A stretch of DNA of 64,000 bases, from the NCBI RefSeq assembly GCF_000203795.2, contig NW_006281111.1, positions 684,539-748,538 on the forward strand, read 5' to 3'. Origin of the DNA: Batrachochytrium dendrobatidis JAM81. Its lineage: Eukaryota > Chytridiomycota > Chytridiomycetes > Rhizophydiales. The notes under the pieces are model-generated. The model did no database searches, was not told the DNA's origin, and saw nothing but the letters and a program-made list of their open reading frames with translations. How positions within the stretch are numbered: the first letter of the stretch is position 1; every line of letters begins with the position of its first letter. A program made the position numbers and the translations under genes. Shown in pieces: positions 1 to 9,929 of the stretch.

Positions 1-1
1 G

Positions 2-55
2 CAGTTCGGAATGAAGCCGGTTCCGAAAAGTGACACTGCAGGGTTGCTGTTCTAA
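2..55 (+). CDS. possible 3' end of a gene entering from the left
   Basis: An open frame from the window edge reads 17 codons and ends at TAA (53-55), with the tail ...KSDTAGLLF. It is too short to identify. It could be the last exon of a gene lying to the left, or chance. Confidence 0.2.
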   Translation, partial: QFGMKPVPKSDTAGLLF

Positions 56-199
56 TGAGCTTATTTGACGCCTTCACTCCCTACTTTCTATAATTTTTTC
101 ATTGGTCTTCCCCACTATGAAACACATTTGAACCACCGCTAAACAAAAAGCGCAGCAAGAGAAGGGATCCAGATCCAGATGCAGTGTAGGCTTTGAGAT

Positions 200-1560
200 A
201 TCTTGGCGCAAATGTCTTGCAGCTTTTATCAACGCAGCCATGGCCCTTTAGTTTGGTATAGGCTTGCTGAAAAAATATGCAAGTATCCATACGTCTGTCA
301 ATACATCTGCTTTCAAAATGCATTTGTCGCGTTTGGTTTATCTTGTGCTCCAAGGGCAATCAAGATGGACATGGAGAAAAAGTATGGTTGGCAAGAAACA
401 ATTCTTGGTGAAATGAGTGGACAAGTGAGTAGAACTGCAGCATCTTGTGGATCACCACATGCCTGTTTCATGGTTGAGTGTATGAACTCACAAAAGGACG
501 TGTGTATCAACATGATCAATCAACACATGTGCATCAAGAAGAAAGCAGGTCAGTGGATCATCAACCAAACGCTTGTTGAGTACCAGTATAAAGTGCACCT
601 TTTTCCAACTGGATGCTAGTATCATGATGGGATGATGGCTAGATATGAATATATGGCATTCGTGGACGTTGAAGCAAACGACAACTCGAGCCAAAAACGT
701 CCAATAGCGTTTGTTGCTTACAAACGTGAATGGTTGTTTGCGCTTTTAAAGCGTCTACACGTTATGCAGGTTAATGCTGAACAAAAACAAGCAACGACCG
801 CTCTTGTGGGCGGTAACACTTGCACAAGATCTCAAATACAGAATAGCGATGCACAATGTGTTTCCGATTACTGACAACATTCCTGGCCACATCATGTGCA
901 CCAGAGCAGCTGATGCTCACGCGTGGACGGACTATCTAGACAAGTTTGGTATAACAGGATTGCTTAAAATCCGCGCATCTATACGACTGGGTGCAGCTGT
1001 TTGGCCAATTGCCTTGATTTTGAAAAAAACAGCAAACTGATTCTGTAAATGTATGTTTACGCAACAAGTAACAACAGATTAGGTGTTGTCCTGTCTGTTT
1101 GAAACATCCGTCAAAGGGTAAAACAACTGCTTCAATACCTTCCATGCAGTACGTTACATGTCAACAGCAAGTCGCTTGAGTAAATGGATAGTGCCACTAT
1201 AGTCATGTTTGTCGAACCAGACTAAATCAACACATATGTGAAATGCTTTTCAATGTATCAGTTGCGAAATATAGTGGACAGTAGACACTCAAATATGGTT
1301 GACTCGATCAACAACAGTTGGACAAACCATTTTCCAGCCTTTTGATAATCGCAACATTCATGGCAAGTATAGATCTAGAGTATTGAAAGCGCGTTTATCA
1401 GAGTCGATCTTGGCATCACCAAGGAAAAGGCTTACATTTGCAAAACAAAACACTCGGTTGCGTAGCCGTTTGCAACAAGTGGAACTGTTGTACCGTGAAA
1501 CTGCTGGGCTGATTGAGACATTTGACAGCTGCATTGCCATCACTCAACAATAGTCTGAAA
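200..1560 (+). other. unresolved, possibly degenerate gene remnants
   Basis: No intact gene is recognised here. Short open frames are present, and one around 310-420 reads FVAFGLSCAPRAIKMDMEKK followed by YGWQETILG. This loosely resembles the first membrane helix and following loop of SLC17/anion-cation-symporter MFS transporters (a small residue-rich helix, a basic residue, then a GW motif). The signature expected next (SSFFxGY) is absent. Other frames at 844-1040 and 1299-1553 have protein-like composition but no family I can name. The region is best read as decayed coding sequence or a poorly conserved multi-exon gene. Confidence 0.2.
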
Positions 1561-1724
1561 ACGTTGTTCATTTCTTCCACATGACGCAAAATAATCGACT
1601 GAAGGCAATTAATGCACCTTTTCCTATAACGACCTATGCAAGAACGTACTGGAAAATCGCCTCGATACGTCAAGTGCGTGCAAAACAACGAATGTTCCAT
1701 CAAACCCTCGGTCAATTACTGATA

Positions 1725-2159
1725 TTTCACAGTCGTATTCACGTAAAATGAAACACTATCTTGTGGTGATTGCTTCAGATTATACAATGGTTAAATGACT
1801 GTTGTTTTCTCACTACAAATTCACTGGGATAGAAAGTCTGGGCTCAATAAACACAACCAATCTATAACTTTAAACTGGAATTATTCATTTTTTAGTAGTC
1901 ATGCATTGTACACTACCAGATTCATTGATTGCAATCCAGATATTGAATTCGACTTTAAATCTGTACAAATTCGTGCATTTAAAACTTGATACGCTCGCAC
2001 TTCAAGACTGCATGTTTTAGAAATGCAACCATACACACCAATCACTCAATGTTTACTTGTAGGAAAGGATATGGACTGGGAATGTGGTGTGAATATCACT
2101 TTAAACATTCGGCTAGTTTTTATCCAGTGTTTTATTTTACATGAATACGGCGGTGAAAT
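1725..2159 (+). mobile_element. TIR element, family A, copy 1 (near full length)
   Basis: The left end reads TTTCACAGTCGTATTCACGT then AAAATGAAACACT. The right end (about 2125-2159) is its inverted complement, ...TTTTATTTTACATGAATACG then GCGGTGAAAT, giving terminal inverted repeats of roughly 30 bp. The interior is AT-rich with no transposase-length frame. Nine other full or partial copies occur in this window. It looks like a non-autonomous DNA transposon (MITE-like). Confidence 0.7.
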
Positions 2160-2326
2160 CAAATTTGATTCGAAACCAATCTGAATCGGAAGATGTTGAA
2201 AAGTTTACAGACTTTGAGAGGTTCAGCAATGGCAGCTTGTAGATACTCTGTATCAGCATCATTCTCACAGACTGCTGCATTGACAAACAAAAAGCTATCG
2301 TCCTTGTTCATTGCTCATACAACGCT

Positions 2327-3605
2327 ATGCGAGGCTCAATAGCACTCAGCAAGCGTGCGCTGCCGTCTGGGCCCTCGTTTCCCGGGCAGTGTTTCTCTAT
2401 CCATCGTCCGTTGGTGCATGGTGTAAGGATGCAACACTCCAAGAGTAGCCCAAGAGTGGTTCGAACTATTTCAGAGTATCGACAGTTGCGCCAAGAATGG
2501 TTCAAGCAAGGAGCTCTTGTTGGATTTGTTCCAACTATGGTGAGTTGGTCATATCTCGATCTTACTCAGTGATTGCTTGTAGCACAGATGCAGCCACAAT
2601 AATAGCATCAGTAACCCTAACAGATGGGCCGAGTAGTTTTATTCACATGAGATGCTATGAAATCTATTTAGGGTGCACTGCACAGTGGACATGCATCACT
2701 AGGTAAATGCCACCATGTGAACACAAGCATCGTCCCTTACTTATACATGCCATCTTGTAATATCTAATGCAGCCAAAGAAGCTCGCATTGTTTGTGATCA
2801 AGTGGTTGCCAGTGTTTTTGTAAACCCAGCTCAGTTTGCTCCTACTGAGGATCTAGACAAGTATCCTCGTACTGAAAAAGATGACATTGCTTTGCTTGCT
2901 GCCGAGGGTGTTGATGTGGTATTTGCTCCATCCGTCACCGAAATGTATCCTGCTGGTATTTCACTCAATGTAAAAGAACAGGTTGGCACGTTTGTTCATG
3001 TCATGGGCAAATCTCATCAAATGTAATGTATATCAAGTGAATTCTATCCATTTCTATGTCATGATCTCGAATCCTTACTTGATGCATTTAGGGAAGGATC
3101 AATCCGCCCACACTTTTTCCGTGGTGTGGCTACAGTGGTCTCCAAGCTATTCAACATTATCCAGCCCACACATGCATTTTTCGGACAAAAGGACATTCAA
3201 CAGTGTTCGGTCGTCCGCACTATGGTCCGCGATCTGATGTTTCCAACTGAAATAGTGGTGGTTCCCACAGTGCGTGAACATGATGGCCTTGCCAAGAGTT
3301 CTCGTAATCGCTATCTTTCTCAAAATGAGCGTGCTATTGCACCTGTTCTGTACCAAGCTCTTTTTGCTGCATCAAAAGAGTATGAATTGGGAGAGCGTAA
3401 TCGCAATAAGCTTCTAGCTGCTGCCGAATCTGTGATAGCGCAAACTCCTGCTGTCAAACTGGAATATATTAGTCTCGTTGAACCCATAGGTTTGGAAGAA
3501 GTGGACACTGTAGAACAAGGAGCAATTCTTTCTGGAGCAATCCGTGTTGGAAATACTCGCATCATTGACAACATCTTGCTGGGAATGTCCTTGTATAACA
3601 TCTGA
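2327..3605 (+). CDS. PAN6: pantothenate synthetase (pantoate--beta-alanine ligase)
   Basis: This enzyme joins pantoate and beta-alanine with ATP to make pantothenate, the vitamin B5 precursor of coenzyme A. Four exons, 2327-2539, 2672-2702, 3092-3605 and (third in order) 2773-3022, total 1008 nt and 335 aa with GT-AG introns. Family motifs seen: VPTM then [10 protein letters not shown] (the HIGH-type nucleotide-binding signature, residues about 68-81), FVNPAQF, the FFGQKD motif, and the KSSRNRYLS loop that acts like KMSKS. Exon 2 is only 31 nt and carries the HxGH motif. Residues 1-40 are an extension rich in Arg, Ser and Pro beyond the bacterial start; it could be a targeting peptide, but fungal PAN6 is usually cytosolic. 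ATG 2327 is the first in-frame ATG after the upstream element. A separate ATG at 2229 opens an overlapping short frame. Confidence 0.93.
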
Positions 3606-3867
3606 CAATAAACGATCGAGTGTCTAATCATGAATGGTTTTTGTATGTTTATTAGTTTGCGACAATGGGAATAAAGAGTCTTGATTTTGGGTCATCCCAA
3701 GGCAATTGTGTAGTTTTACAAAAGATTGTAACAGCAGTCTATAATCAGAATGGGTTCAAATGTCGAAATTGAATTTTTCATATAACCAAAAAAAAATTCT
3801 TTTGTTCTCATCCCGATTGTCGCCAACATTAGATATTGTAATCCATCGTTACTAGACATTGATAAGA

Positions 3868-4926
3868 ATGGGACTCAAAGACAATGATTTGGGTGACAAA
3901 AATTCTAGTATTGATGAGAGGACACAAAGCAAGGCAGACTTTAAACGCTCGGTCAAAGTAGCTGTACAATCCGATTCCCAATCCACCAAACCCACATTTG
4001 CTGTTGATTCTCGGTTTATCTTGACTAGTGAATGTCAAGATGATGAAAACAATAGCCATGGCAAGAGTGATGAAAGCAACGATGAAGAGACGGATGACGA
4101 AGGGTCGGTCGATCAAGGGGAAACGGATGACGAAGAGGAAGAGGAAGCGAATGACACCGAAACGGATGCCATCCAACTCATCAAACAATCTCAAACTGCC
4201 AAACCGCTTACACTCGATTCTCTCAAAAAGTTTCAGGACAAAATCAATCGTACTGGTGTAGTCTATCTTTCTCGTATTCCTCCATTTATGAAGGCTACCA
4301 AGATGCGCTCTCTCCTTGCCCGATATGGACAAATTGGTCGTATCTTTCTCAATCCAGAAGATGCAAAAGTAGCAGCAAGACGTCGTAAATACAAACACAA
4401 CAAGCGACAAAACTTTAAAGAAGGATGGATTGAATTTCTAGATAAAGATCAGGCAAAACGTACTGCTGCAACATTGAATAATACCATCATAGGCGGCAAA
4501 AAACGAAGTCGGTTCTATGATGATATCTGGAATATCAAATACTTGCCAAGATTCAAGTGGAATCATTTGACAGAGCAACTGGCATACGAACTCAAGGTTA
4601 AAGAGCAACGGGTCCAGACGGAAATGGCACAGGCCAAACGAGAGAATAAAGTTTATCTCAAAAACGTAAGCAAGGCAAAGATGATTCAAGCAATGGAAGC
4701 CAAAAAGAGTCTAAAAAGAGATCGTGAGGCAAACGATGATGAAACCAAAGCTAGCCAGGCTTCTTCTGCCATTGTGGCTTCTCAGCCTGCTACCCATCCC
4801 ATACCAGACACTCTGCTTGTTCGTAGATCTTTCAAGCAGCGCAAAGTGATCGACTCTCATCCTGTATCCACCTCAAAGCCCTCTACATCTACCAAAAAAC
4901 AATCCCTCTTTTCAAAGATTTTCTAA
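3868..4926 (+). CDS. ESF2: ESF2/ABT1 pre-rRNA processing factor
   Basis: This is an RNA-binding nucleolar factor of the small-subunit processome, which in yeast binds and stimulates the helicase Dbp8 during 18S rRNA maturation. It is a single exon of 352 aa. The N-terminal 110 residues are highly acidic (runs of DDE, EEEEE). An RRM-like domain starts near residue 130 with GVVYLSRIPPFMKATKMRSL and continues through GRIFLNPED and a Lys/Arg-rich loop. The C-terminal third is basic and helical (KVKEQRVQTEMAQAKRENK), as in ABT1/ESF2. The length fits the yeast protein (about 316 aa) plus extra tails. I chose ATG 3868. A TTG codon three codons earlier is not a likely eukaryotic start. The gene ends 112 bp from the convergent APC13-like gene. 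Confidence 0.9.
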   Translation: MGLKDNDLGDKNSSIDERTQSKADFKRSVKVAVQSDSQSTKPTFAVDSRFILTSECQDDENNSHGKSDESNDEETDDEGSVDQGETDDEEEEEANDTETDAIQLIKQSQTAKPLTLDSLKKFQDKINRTGVVYLSRIPPFMKATKMRSLLARYGQIGRIFLNPEDAKVAARRRKYKHNKRQNFKEGWIEFLDKDQAKRTAATLNNTIIGGKKRSRFYDDIWNIKYLPRFKWNHLTEQLAYELKVKEQRVQTEMAQAKRENKVYLKNVSKAKMIQAMEAKKSLKRDREANDDETKASQASSAIVASQPATHPIPDTLLVRRSFKQRKVIDSHPVSTSKPSTSTKKQSLFSKIF

Positions 4927-5038
4927 TACATCCTCACTTGAAACCCCATTCTTGGTCTAAAATATATCTAGTCTGTCATTGTTGTATTGTGAGATATGCT
5001 AGATCAAAAAAGCGACAACTGAGACAGTCGTAATAAAA

Positions 5039-5500
5039 TTATAGGTTGGCTCTTGAAACTGTTGCAGCATGTTGAAGAGCCGCAGAAGCATCTTCGACTG
5101 CATCGTTGATGTGATAATCGTCCAAAAAAGTTGCATCCAAATCCTGCCATTTTCCAGATTCGATAATGGGTTGCTCATCGGTTCCATACACTACAAGCAA
5201 TACAGACTGGAATAAATCGCTACTCTAAAACACCATCCAGTCTGACTCAAACTCTAGAAACAACATACCCTCATCTTGAGTATCGCTGGATCCTATGGGC
5301 GGCATTCGACTCTCGATGATTTTTTCTAAACCAGCCAAGTTTGGGTGAGTGCTGTATTATGGAAATTCATACGATTGCATACTTGTGATGGAAAGTAAAT
5401 TACCATCGCATCCCAACTGTTCTAGTTGCCAATCCCTATCAACTATATCCACCAGCTTGGCATTCCCATGTAGGTTAAGAGAAAAGTTGGAGTCCGACAT
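5039..5500 (-). CDS. APC13: APC13-like subunit of the anaphase-promoting complex
   Basis: Three exons were assembled by hand (5404-5500, 5269-5325, 5039-5190; 306 nt, 101 aa). APC13/Swm1 is a small subunit that stabilises TPR subunits of the APC/C ubiquitin ligase. Residues 10-32 (LHGNAKLVDIVDRDWQLEQL) match the family N-terminus, where a short hydrophobic stretch leads into an acidic D..W segment. PPIGSS and SGKWQDL later resemble the family's Pro-rich and KWTDL parts. Exon 2 starts after TTTAG at 5326. An alternative acceptor 15 nt upstream breaks the frame. The family is small and divergent, so the assignment rests on few residues. The gene lies 142 bp downstream of PNO1 on the same strand. 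Confidence 0.6.
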
Positions 5501-5642
5501 TCTCAAATTCGTCTGAAAGTTGGATGCAAACTTTGGAAAAACATCATATTTCACTTGTCCAAATAGAAAAATTATAAAAATAAAATTAGTCAGTTTATTG
5601 ATTGTACAGAGAAATGTGGTGTATAAAGATGATGCGTTTGAA

Positions 5643-6641
5643 TCAGAATCGCTCCTTCATACGTGAGCTAATGGAACGCAACTGGGAATAAACCTTTCCA
5701 GGAGACGATCCCAAAATAAGTGACACTATGGCATCTCGTGCAATCTTGATGTTTTGAAATGATCCAAGAATATGTATCTTGCAATCAGCAACAACAATGC
5801 GTGTTCGAGATACATTCTCAATGGTGAATCGAGTTTTGCCATCCTTGCCAACAATTCGACCAATGGCTCGGGAAAGATTTTCGCCATGCAATGTCTTGAC
5901 ATCCTTGATTTCAAATGTGTCGACATAAAGATCCTCCAAACGCAACAGTGCAAGTGCATCATCTACTTCAAAACCAAGACCGTATGCCTTGACAAAGTCT
6001 GCCCCTTTTTGAACTGCACCAATATCTTCAGTTTCAGAGCACGACTAAAAATACAAAAGGTGTCAAAAAGCAGTTTTGATCAGCAACAACAACCAGGCAT
6101 ATACATACCCGAATCTCTACTGCTTTCGCTTTTGGATTCATACGAACTTGCAGTTTCATGTGCTCTACAAGCGGTGTGTAAATCTTTAACCAATCTTTTC
6201 TTAATGGAGTCATTCTGTGAGGTGGAATCGGAATTTTGCGAGCATCTGCTTTAGTGGTCTATAGTCACAAACCATTCAAAGTATATCAAAACAAAAGTGG
6301 ATTAAAATCTGCGGCTGCAACATCAATTAAAAAAAAGTAGTTTTCTCAGGTATAAAGATCATGCATCACGACATCATCCCCACTTATTTAAAAAGGATGA
6401 AGCCAAAACTTCAGGGCTTGACTCTATATAGTAATCATCACTGAAAACCAAACACAATAGGAATATATACAACAGTTGAACCAACATATTTTGTAAAATT
6501 CGGCAACAAAACCATATATACCATTAAATCCTTTCGTGAAAGAGCAGGAAAGTCTGGCTTTTCTGAAACAACTGGAGCATCTAATTTCATTGGCTCTAAA
6601 GCCTGCTTTTGGAACATGGCAGCATCGAGTATTTGGGTCAT
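5643..6641 (-). CDS. PNO1: PNO1/DIM2, KH-domain 40S ribosome assembly factor
   Basis: PNO1 binds the 3' end of pre-18S rRNA and guides the nuclease Nob1 and the methyltransferase Dim1. Three exons (6522-6641, 6109-6258, 5643-6044) give 223 aa. Exon 2 carries [20 protein letters not shown] and [13 protein letters not shown]. Exon 3 carries [40 protein letters not shown], the KH GxxG loop as VGKDGKT, and the C-terminus ISSRMKERF. These are near-universal PNO1 motifs. The protein is slightly shorter than yeast Dim2 (274 aa) because of a short N-terminal tail. Intron 1 (6259-6521) is long for this window. The gene has the same pathway theme as ESF2, 700 bp away. Confidence 0.95.
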
Positions 6642-7157
6642 GATTAGAAAAATAAACCGAATGGATGGCTTGATGAAGAAGAAAAAAAATTGTATTAAAG
6701 AAGCAAATTCACGTGACGTATACTTGAAAATTGGATCGTCTACGTTCTTTCATATTGCATTGTTGAATCAGTCAGCCATTTGTAAAACGAATCGCTAAAT
6801 AAGAGTGTCTGCAGAAAAACTGCCAGTCTCATGAAATGAGTGCCAATTTACTAAACAGAATTGTTTTTTAAACTCATTAAATTTTTAGCAGCAAATTGCA
6901 ATCAGCATTCAGCCATTGTTTATTCCAAAAATCATCACTGCATAGTAAAACATTTCATTTTACACGAATACAGCCAAGACACGTTGTCAACCAGTCCATC
7001 ATTTGATAGTATTTAAAATTGGATCAGAATTCATGGTCACAACACTGAAATCAAGATAGTATGCATTGTCTTTATTTAAAGCTGACAATAGAAGCAACTC
7101 CAAACCTATTTGAATAAATGCAATCAAACAAATCAAAAAATATGGGAGAAAATCGAA
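6642..7157. other. intergenic spacer between PNO1 and VID27
   Basis: AT-rich spacer between the PNO1 start and the VID27 stop. Apart from the family A fragment at 6905-6976, no gene or RNA is recognised. It should hold the PNO1 promoter and the VID27 3' UTR. Confidence 0.6.
6905..6976 (-). mobile_element. TIR element, family A, left-end fragment
   Basis: On the minus strand this begins CTGTATTCGTGTAAAATGAA and continues to GGAATAAACAATGG. It matches the first 70 bp of copies at 1725, 30300-30556 and 50811. The other end is missing, so it is a truncated copy. Confidence 0.55.
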
Positions 7158-9830
7158 TCAATAGGGAGAATTGACAATATTGGATCTTGATTTGAGTGTT
7201 TTTGTGGGCGTTTGAAGTGTACGCTAATCAGTCATAGTGGTGCACGGATTTCAAAATTGTTGATTAGCAAATCTACGAATCAACTCTATACTAATTTACA
7301 CACACATAATTACCTTGGAAACCATTTCGACATTTTCGGGAAGTGCAACAATAATTGAGCGATCACCGCCATACTTGAAGTTATCCGCAACAACATTTTC
7401 TGAATATCTTTTGATGGAGTATTCGGGTTGCTTTCCACTTCTACTGAGTTTAACCTGGCGAAAGTTCCATGTAATCACATACGGACCAGTGGAAGTAATG
7501 ATGGTTTTTTCCAAAGAGTCGCCGGTATTGAAACGCGCAGGAGTAAAGGAAACATTCTCGCCCATCCATGCTACATGCTCAGGACGAAGTTGAAGTCGCT
7601 TTGGTACTGGTTTTTTATCACCCATGCCTTTTTGATAGCCATTTTTACCTCCAGCTTCGCCTTCAATCTCAGTATCCACTAACAGTAGATATGTACTGCA
7701 TGTAGCGAGCAAATACTTGCCATTCTCTGTAGAGTCAATGCCAATAATGGGGTCACCAAGACCTGGAAGTAAAGTTTTGGCACGAATATTGAGCTTATTG
7801 TAAAGACGAATATCGCCCTTGTCAGATGCAACAGCTAGTTCACCGTTTCCTGTAGTAGATGCAACGCTAAACTGGTTAGAAGTCTTGTACACGTTGGACT
7901 GTGCTTCGACGCGCTTGTTGCCAGCCAAGCGAGGATCAATTCTGAAAATAGCATTGCTGTTGATACCAATGACAGTTTTTTCTTGAGTCAACTGAGCGTA
8001 TTTTTTGTCAGGGATAATTTCATTCACGTCCATGTCATCGTCCACTTTCCATTCTTCAATGACTTTACCACGCTCAAGATCCATACGAAATATCTTGCGT
8101 TTATCATCGGGATTCATAAGCAGCATAGACGATTCTTGTTCGTGAAGCATGACTCGACGCGGGGAAAAGAGTGTACCATCCATTGTGCCAACATTGTTGA
8201 TGGTAGTGGAAAACTCGAGTCCTTGGTCATCAGTGTGTTTAAAAACTCCAATGCGGTTGCCTCGAACGACAAAAGATCTGTCATGCTTATATCCCACAGC
8301 AAGTAGACTGTTTTTGCTTTGAGTTGAAGTATCAGCCGATTCAAATCTAGCACAAGAATTTGGGTTGTCTTCCTCCTCATCTTCACCCTCTTCTAGTAAA
8401 TCTTCCTCCGCAGCCTCTGCCTCGCGCTCATCATCGCGTGCATCGGTCATTTCCACATCTTCTTGAAACGCACGAGTGATGTATTTCTGATCTGATTCGG
8501 TGAGTTTTGAAAAATCACGCTTATGACTGGTTTCGTTCATGCATTGGGAAAAGATTTGCATAAAGTGGTTTAAATCCTGAGCATTATTAGGTTCAAACTT
8601 GAGAGACCACGAAATCAATGGAGTGCCAGTCGTCAGATCAAGCCAAACCCAGACAAATGACAGATGTTCGTTGTTAAAAATAGGGTTCATGCTTGCATTT
8701 ATGGCTTGTACAATATAGGGCTGATTGTTTACAGTGACAACCAATTGAAACTCGTACGCGCCAGTTTCTACAATCGAGGCAGTAACATTGGAAGATGCCA
8801 ATTCGAATTGTAAATCAGAAACACTATAAAGATATAAATCAGTGCGAACAACAGCCAAAGTTTTGCCAACTGGGATTTCTACGGCAGGAATTTGTGGTAA
8901 AGTTGACAAAAAGGGATTTTTGTCGTCTGCAGCTTTAACAGAGTTTTTATCCGACTCAGCCTTGACAATCATGGCAGGAGAGGGAGTTGCAGGAGAAGAA
9001 GGGCCAGTAGACATGGGCTGTGGAGAGAATGTAGATTCAGTATTGCGGAGATGAGCACTTGCAAGAACACTTTTTTTGACAGGAGTCTGGATTGAATTTA
9101 ATATGCAAAGACGATTAGAAAAATAAATACTAGTCTAATCTTGAAGGGATACTAGACACTATAGAGTCCGAATCATGCATAGAATAGTTGAATTGATATG
9201 AATTACCTTTAAAGGAGCTTTCCAGACTCCAATGCTTGACTCTTCAGCAAGTTTCTTGACATCTGCAACGTAGTCCTGCAACTCTTGTTCAGTAGACTGC
9301 GACTTGGGTTTGTTCATGGCTCGTTCAAACATGCAAGTGTAAGCAATCTCTTCCAGTAGTTTACAGGAAACATCATTGACTTGAGTTGCGTCTGGTACAA
9401 ACTCCCATCCACAAGTACCGGTTTCATCGTCCGGATCGGCCCAAATCAAACCAGGCGGCAGTCCAGACGTAGAAGTTGAGTTCTGTGCAGCCTTTTTCGG
9501 TTTACCGGACACTGCAGCAGTCGTTCCTTTTGAAACCAGTCTAAACTGCAGTAGACTGTCCAATAAAAACGAATGTTCATCGTCTAAATCGTCTTGATCC
9601 GCAGCATCCAGTTCAGCTTCACCTTCTTCATAAATGCGAGTAACAACCAATTGATAATTGAACTTGGTAGTAGTACGACGAACACTCAGCGATGCATCTC
9701 TAAATATCAGCAAGCGAGATGACTTTGTACTGCTGGGATCAAGATAAAACAACTGACCAGACTTGAGTTCAATCAAACTACTTTCGTTTTCTCCAAACAC
9801 AATATTCCCCAAAGACTTGAGTAAGAACAT
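7158..9830 (-). CDS. VID27: VID27-family protein
   Basis: VID27 is a conserved fungal and plant cytoplasmic protein, linked in yeast to vacuole import and degradation of gluconeogenic enzymes; its biochemical role is unclear. Exons 9207-9830, 7314-9086 and 7158-7223 give 820 aa. The N-terminal domain has MFLLKSLGNIVFG and SGQLFYLDP. The middle is Asp/Glu-rich (AEAAEEDLLEEGEDEEEDN). The C-terminal WD40-like VID27 domain includes NNLLAVGYKHDRSFVVRGN-type sequence, PDKKYAQLTQ, and LRPEHVAWMG. The last exon, RTLQTPTKTLKSR followed by NIVNSPY, is a small C-terminal tail. ATG 9830 replaces an upstream GTG. The start is 99 bp from the divergent IRE1 start. Confidence 0.93.
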
Positions 9831-9929
9831 TTTATGTAAAGTAATAATCACGACAAAGTTGTTTAAAACAATTGAATCGATTCTTTATAATGATTTTATT
9901 CTTTATAAAAGTTTAAACTCGCAAGTTGA
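9831..9929. promoter_or_regulatory. shared divergent promoter of VID27 and IRE1
   Basis: Only 99 bp separate the two opposite start codons. The stretch is AT-rich with TTTATAA-like sequences at about 9882-9908. The two genes very likely share regulatory DNA. The element positions are inference. Confidence 0.5.

Noticed and set aside
2229..2342. Short ATG frame (MAACRYSVSASFSQ...) overlapping the pantothenate synthetase start
   Set aside because: It ends in a stop within the gene in another phase and no splice joins it. It could be an upstream ORF but there is no evidence.
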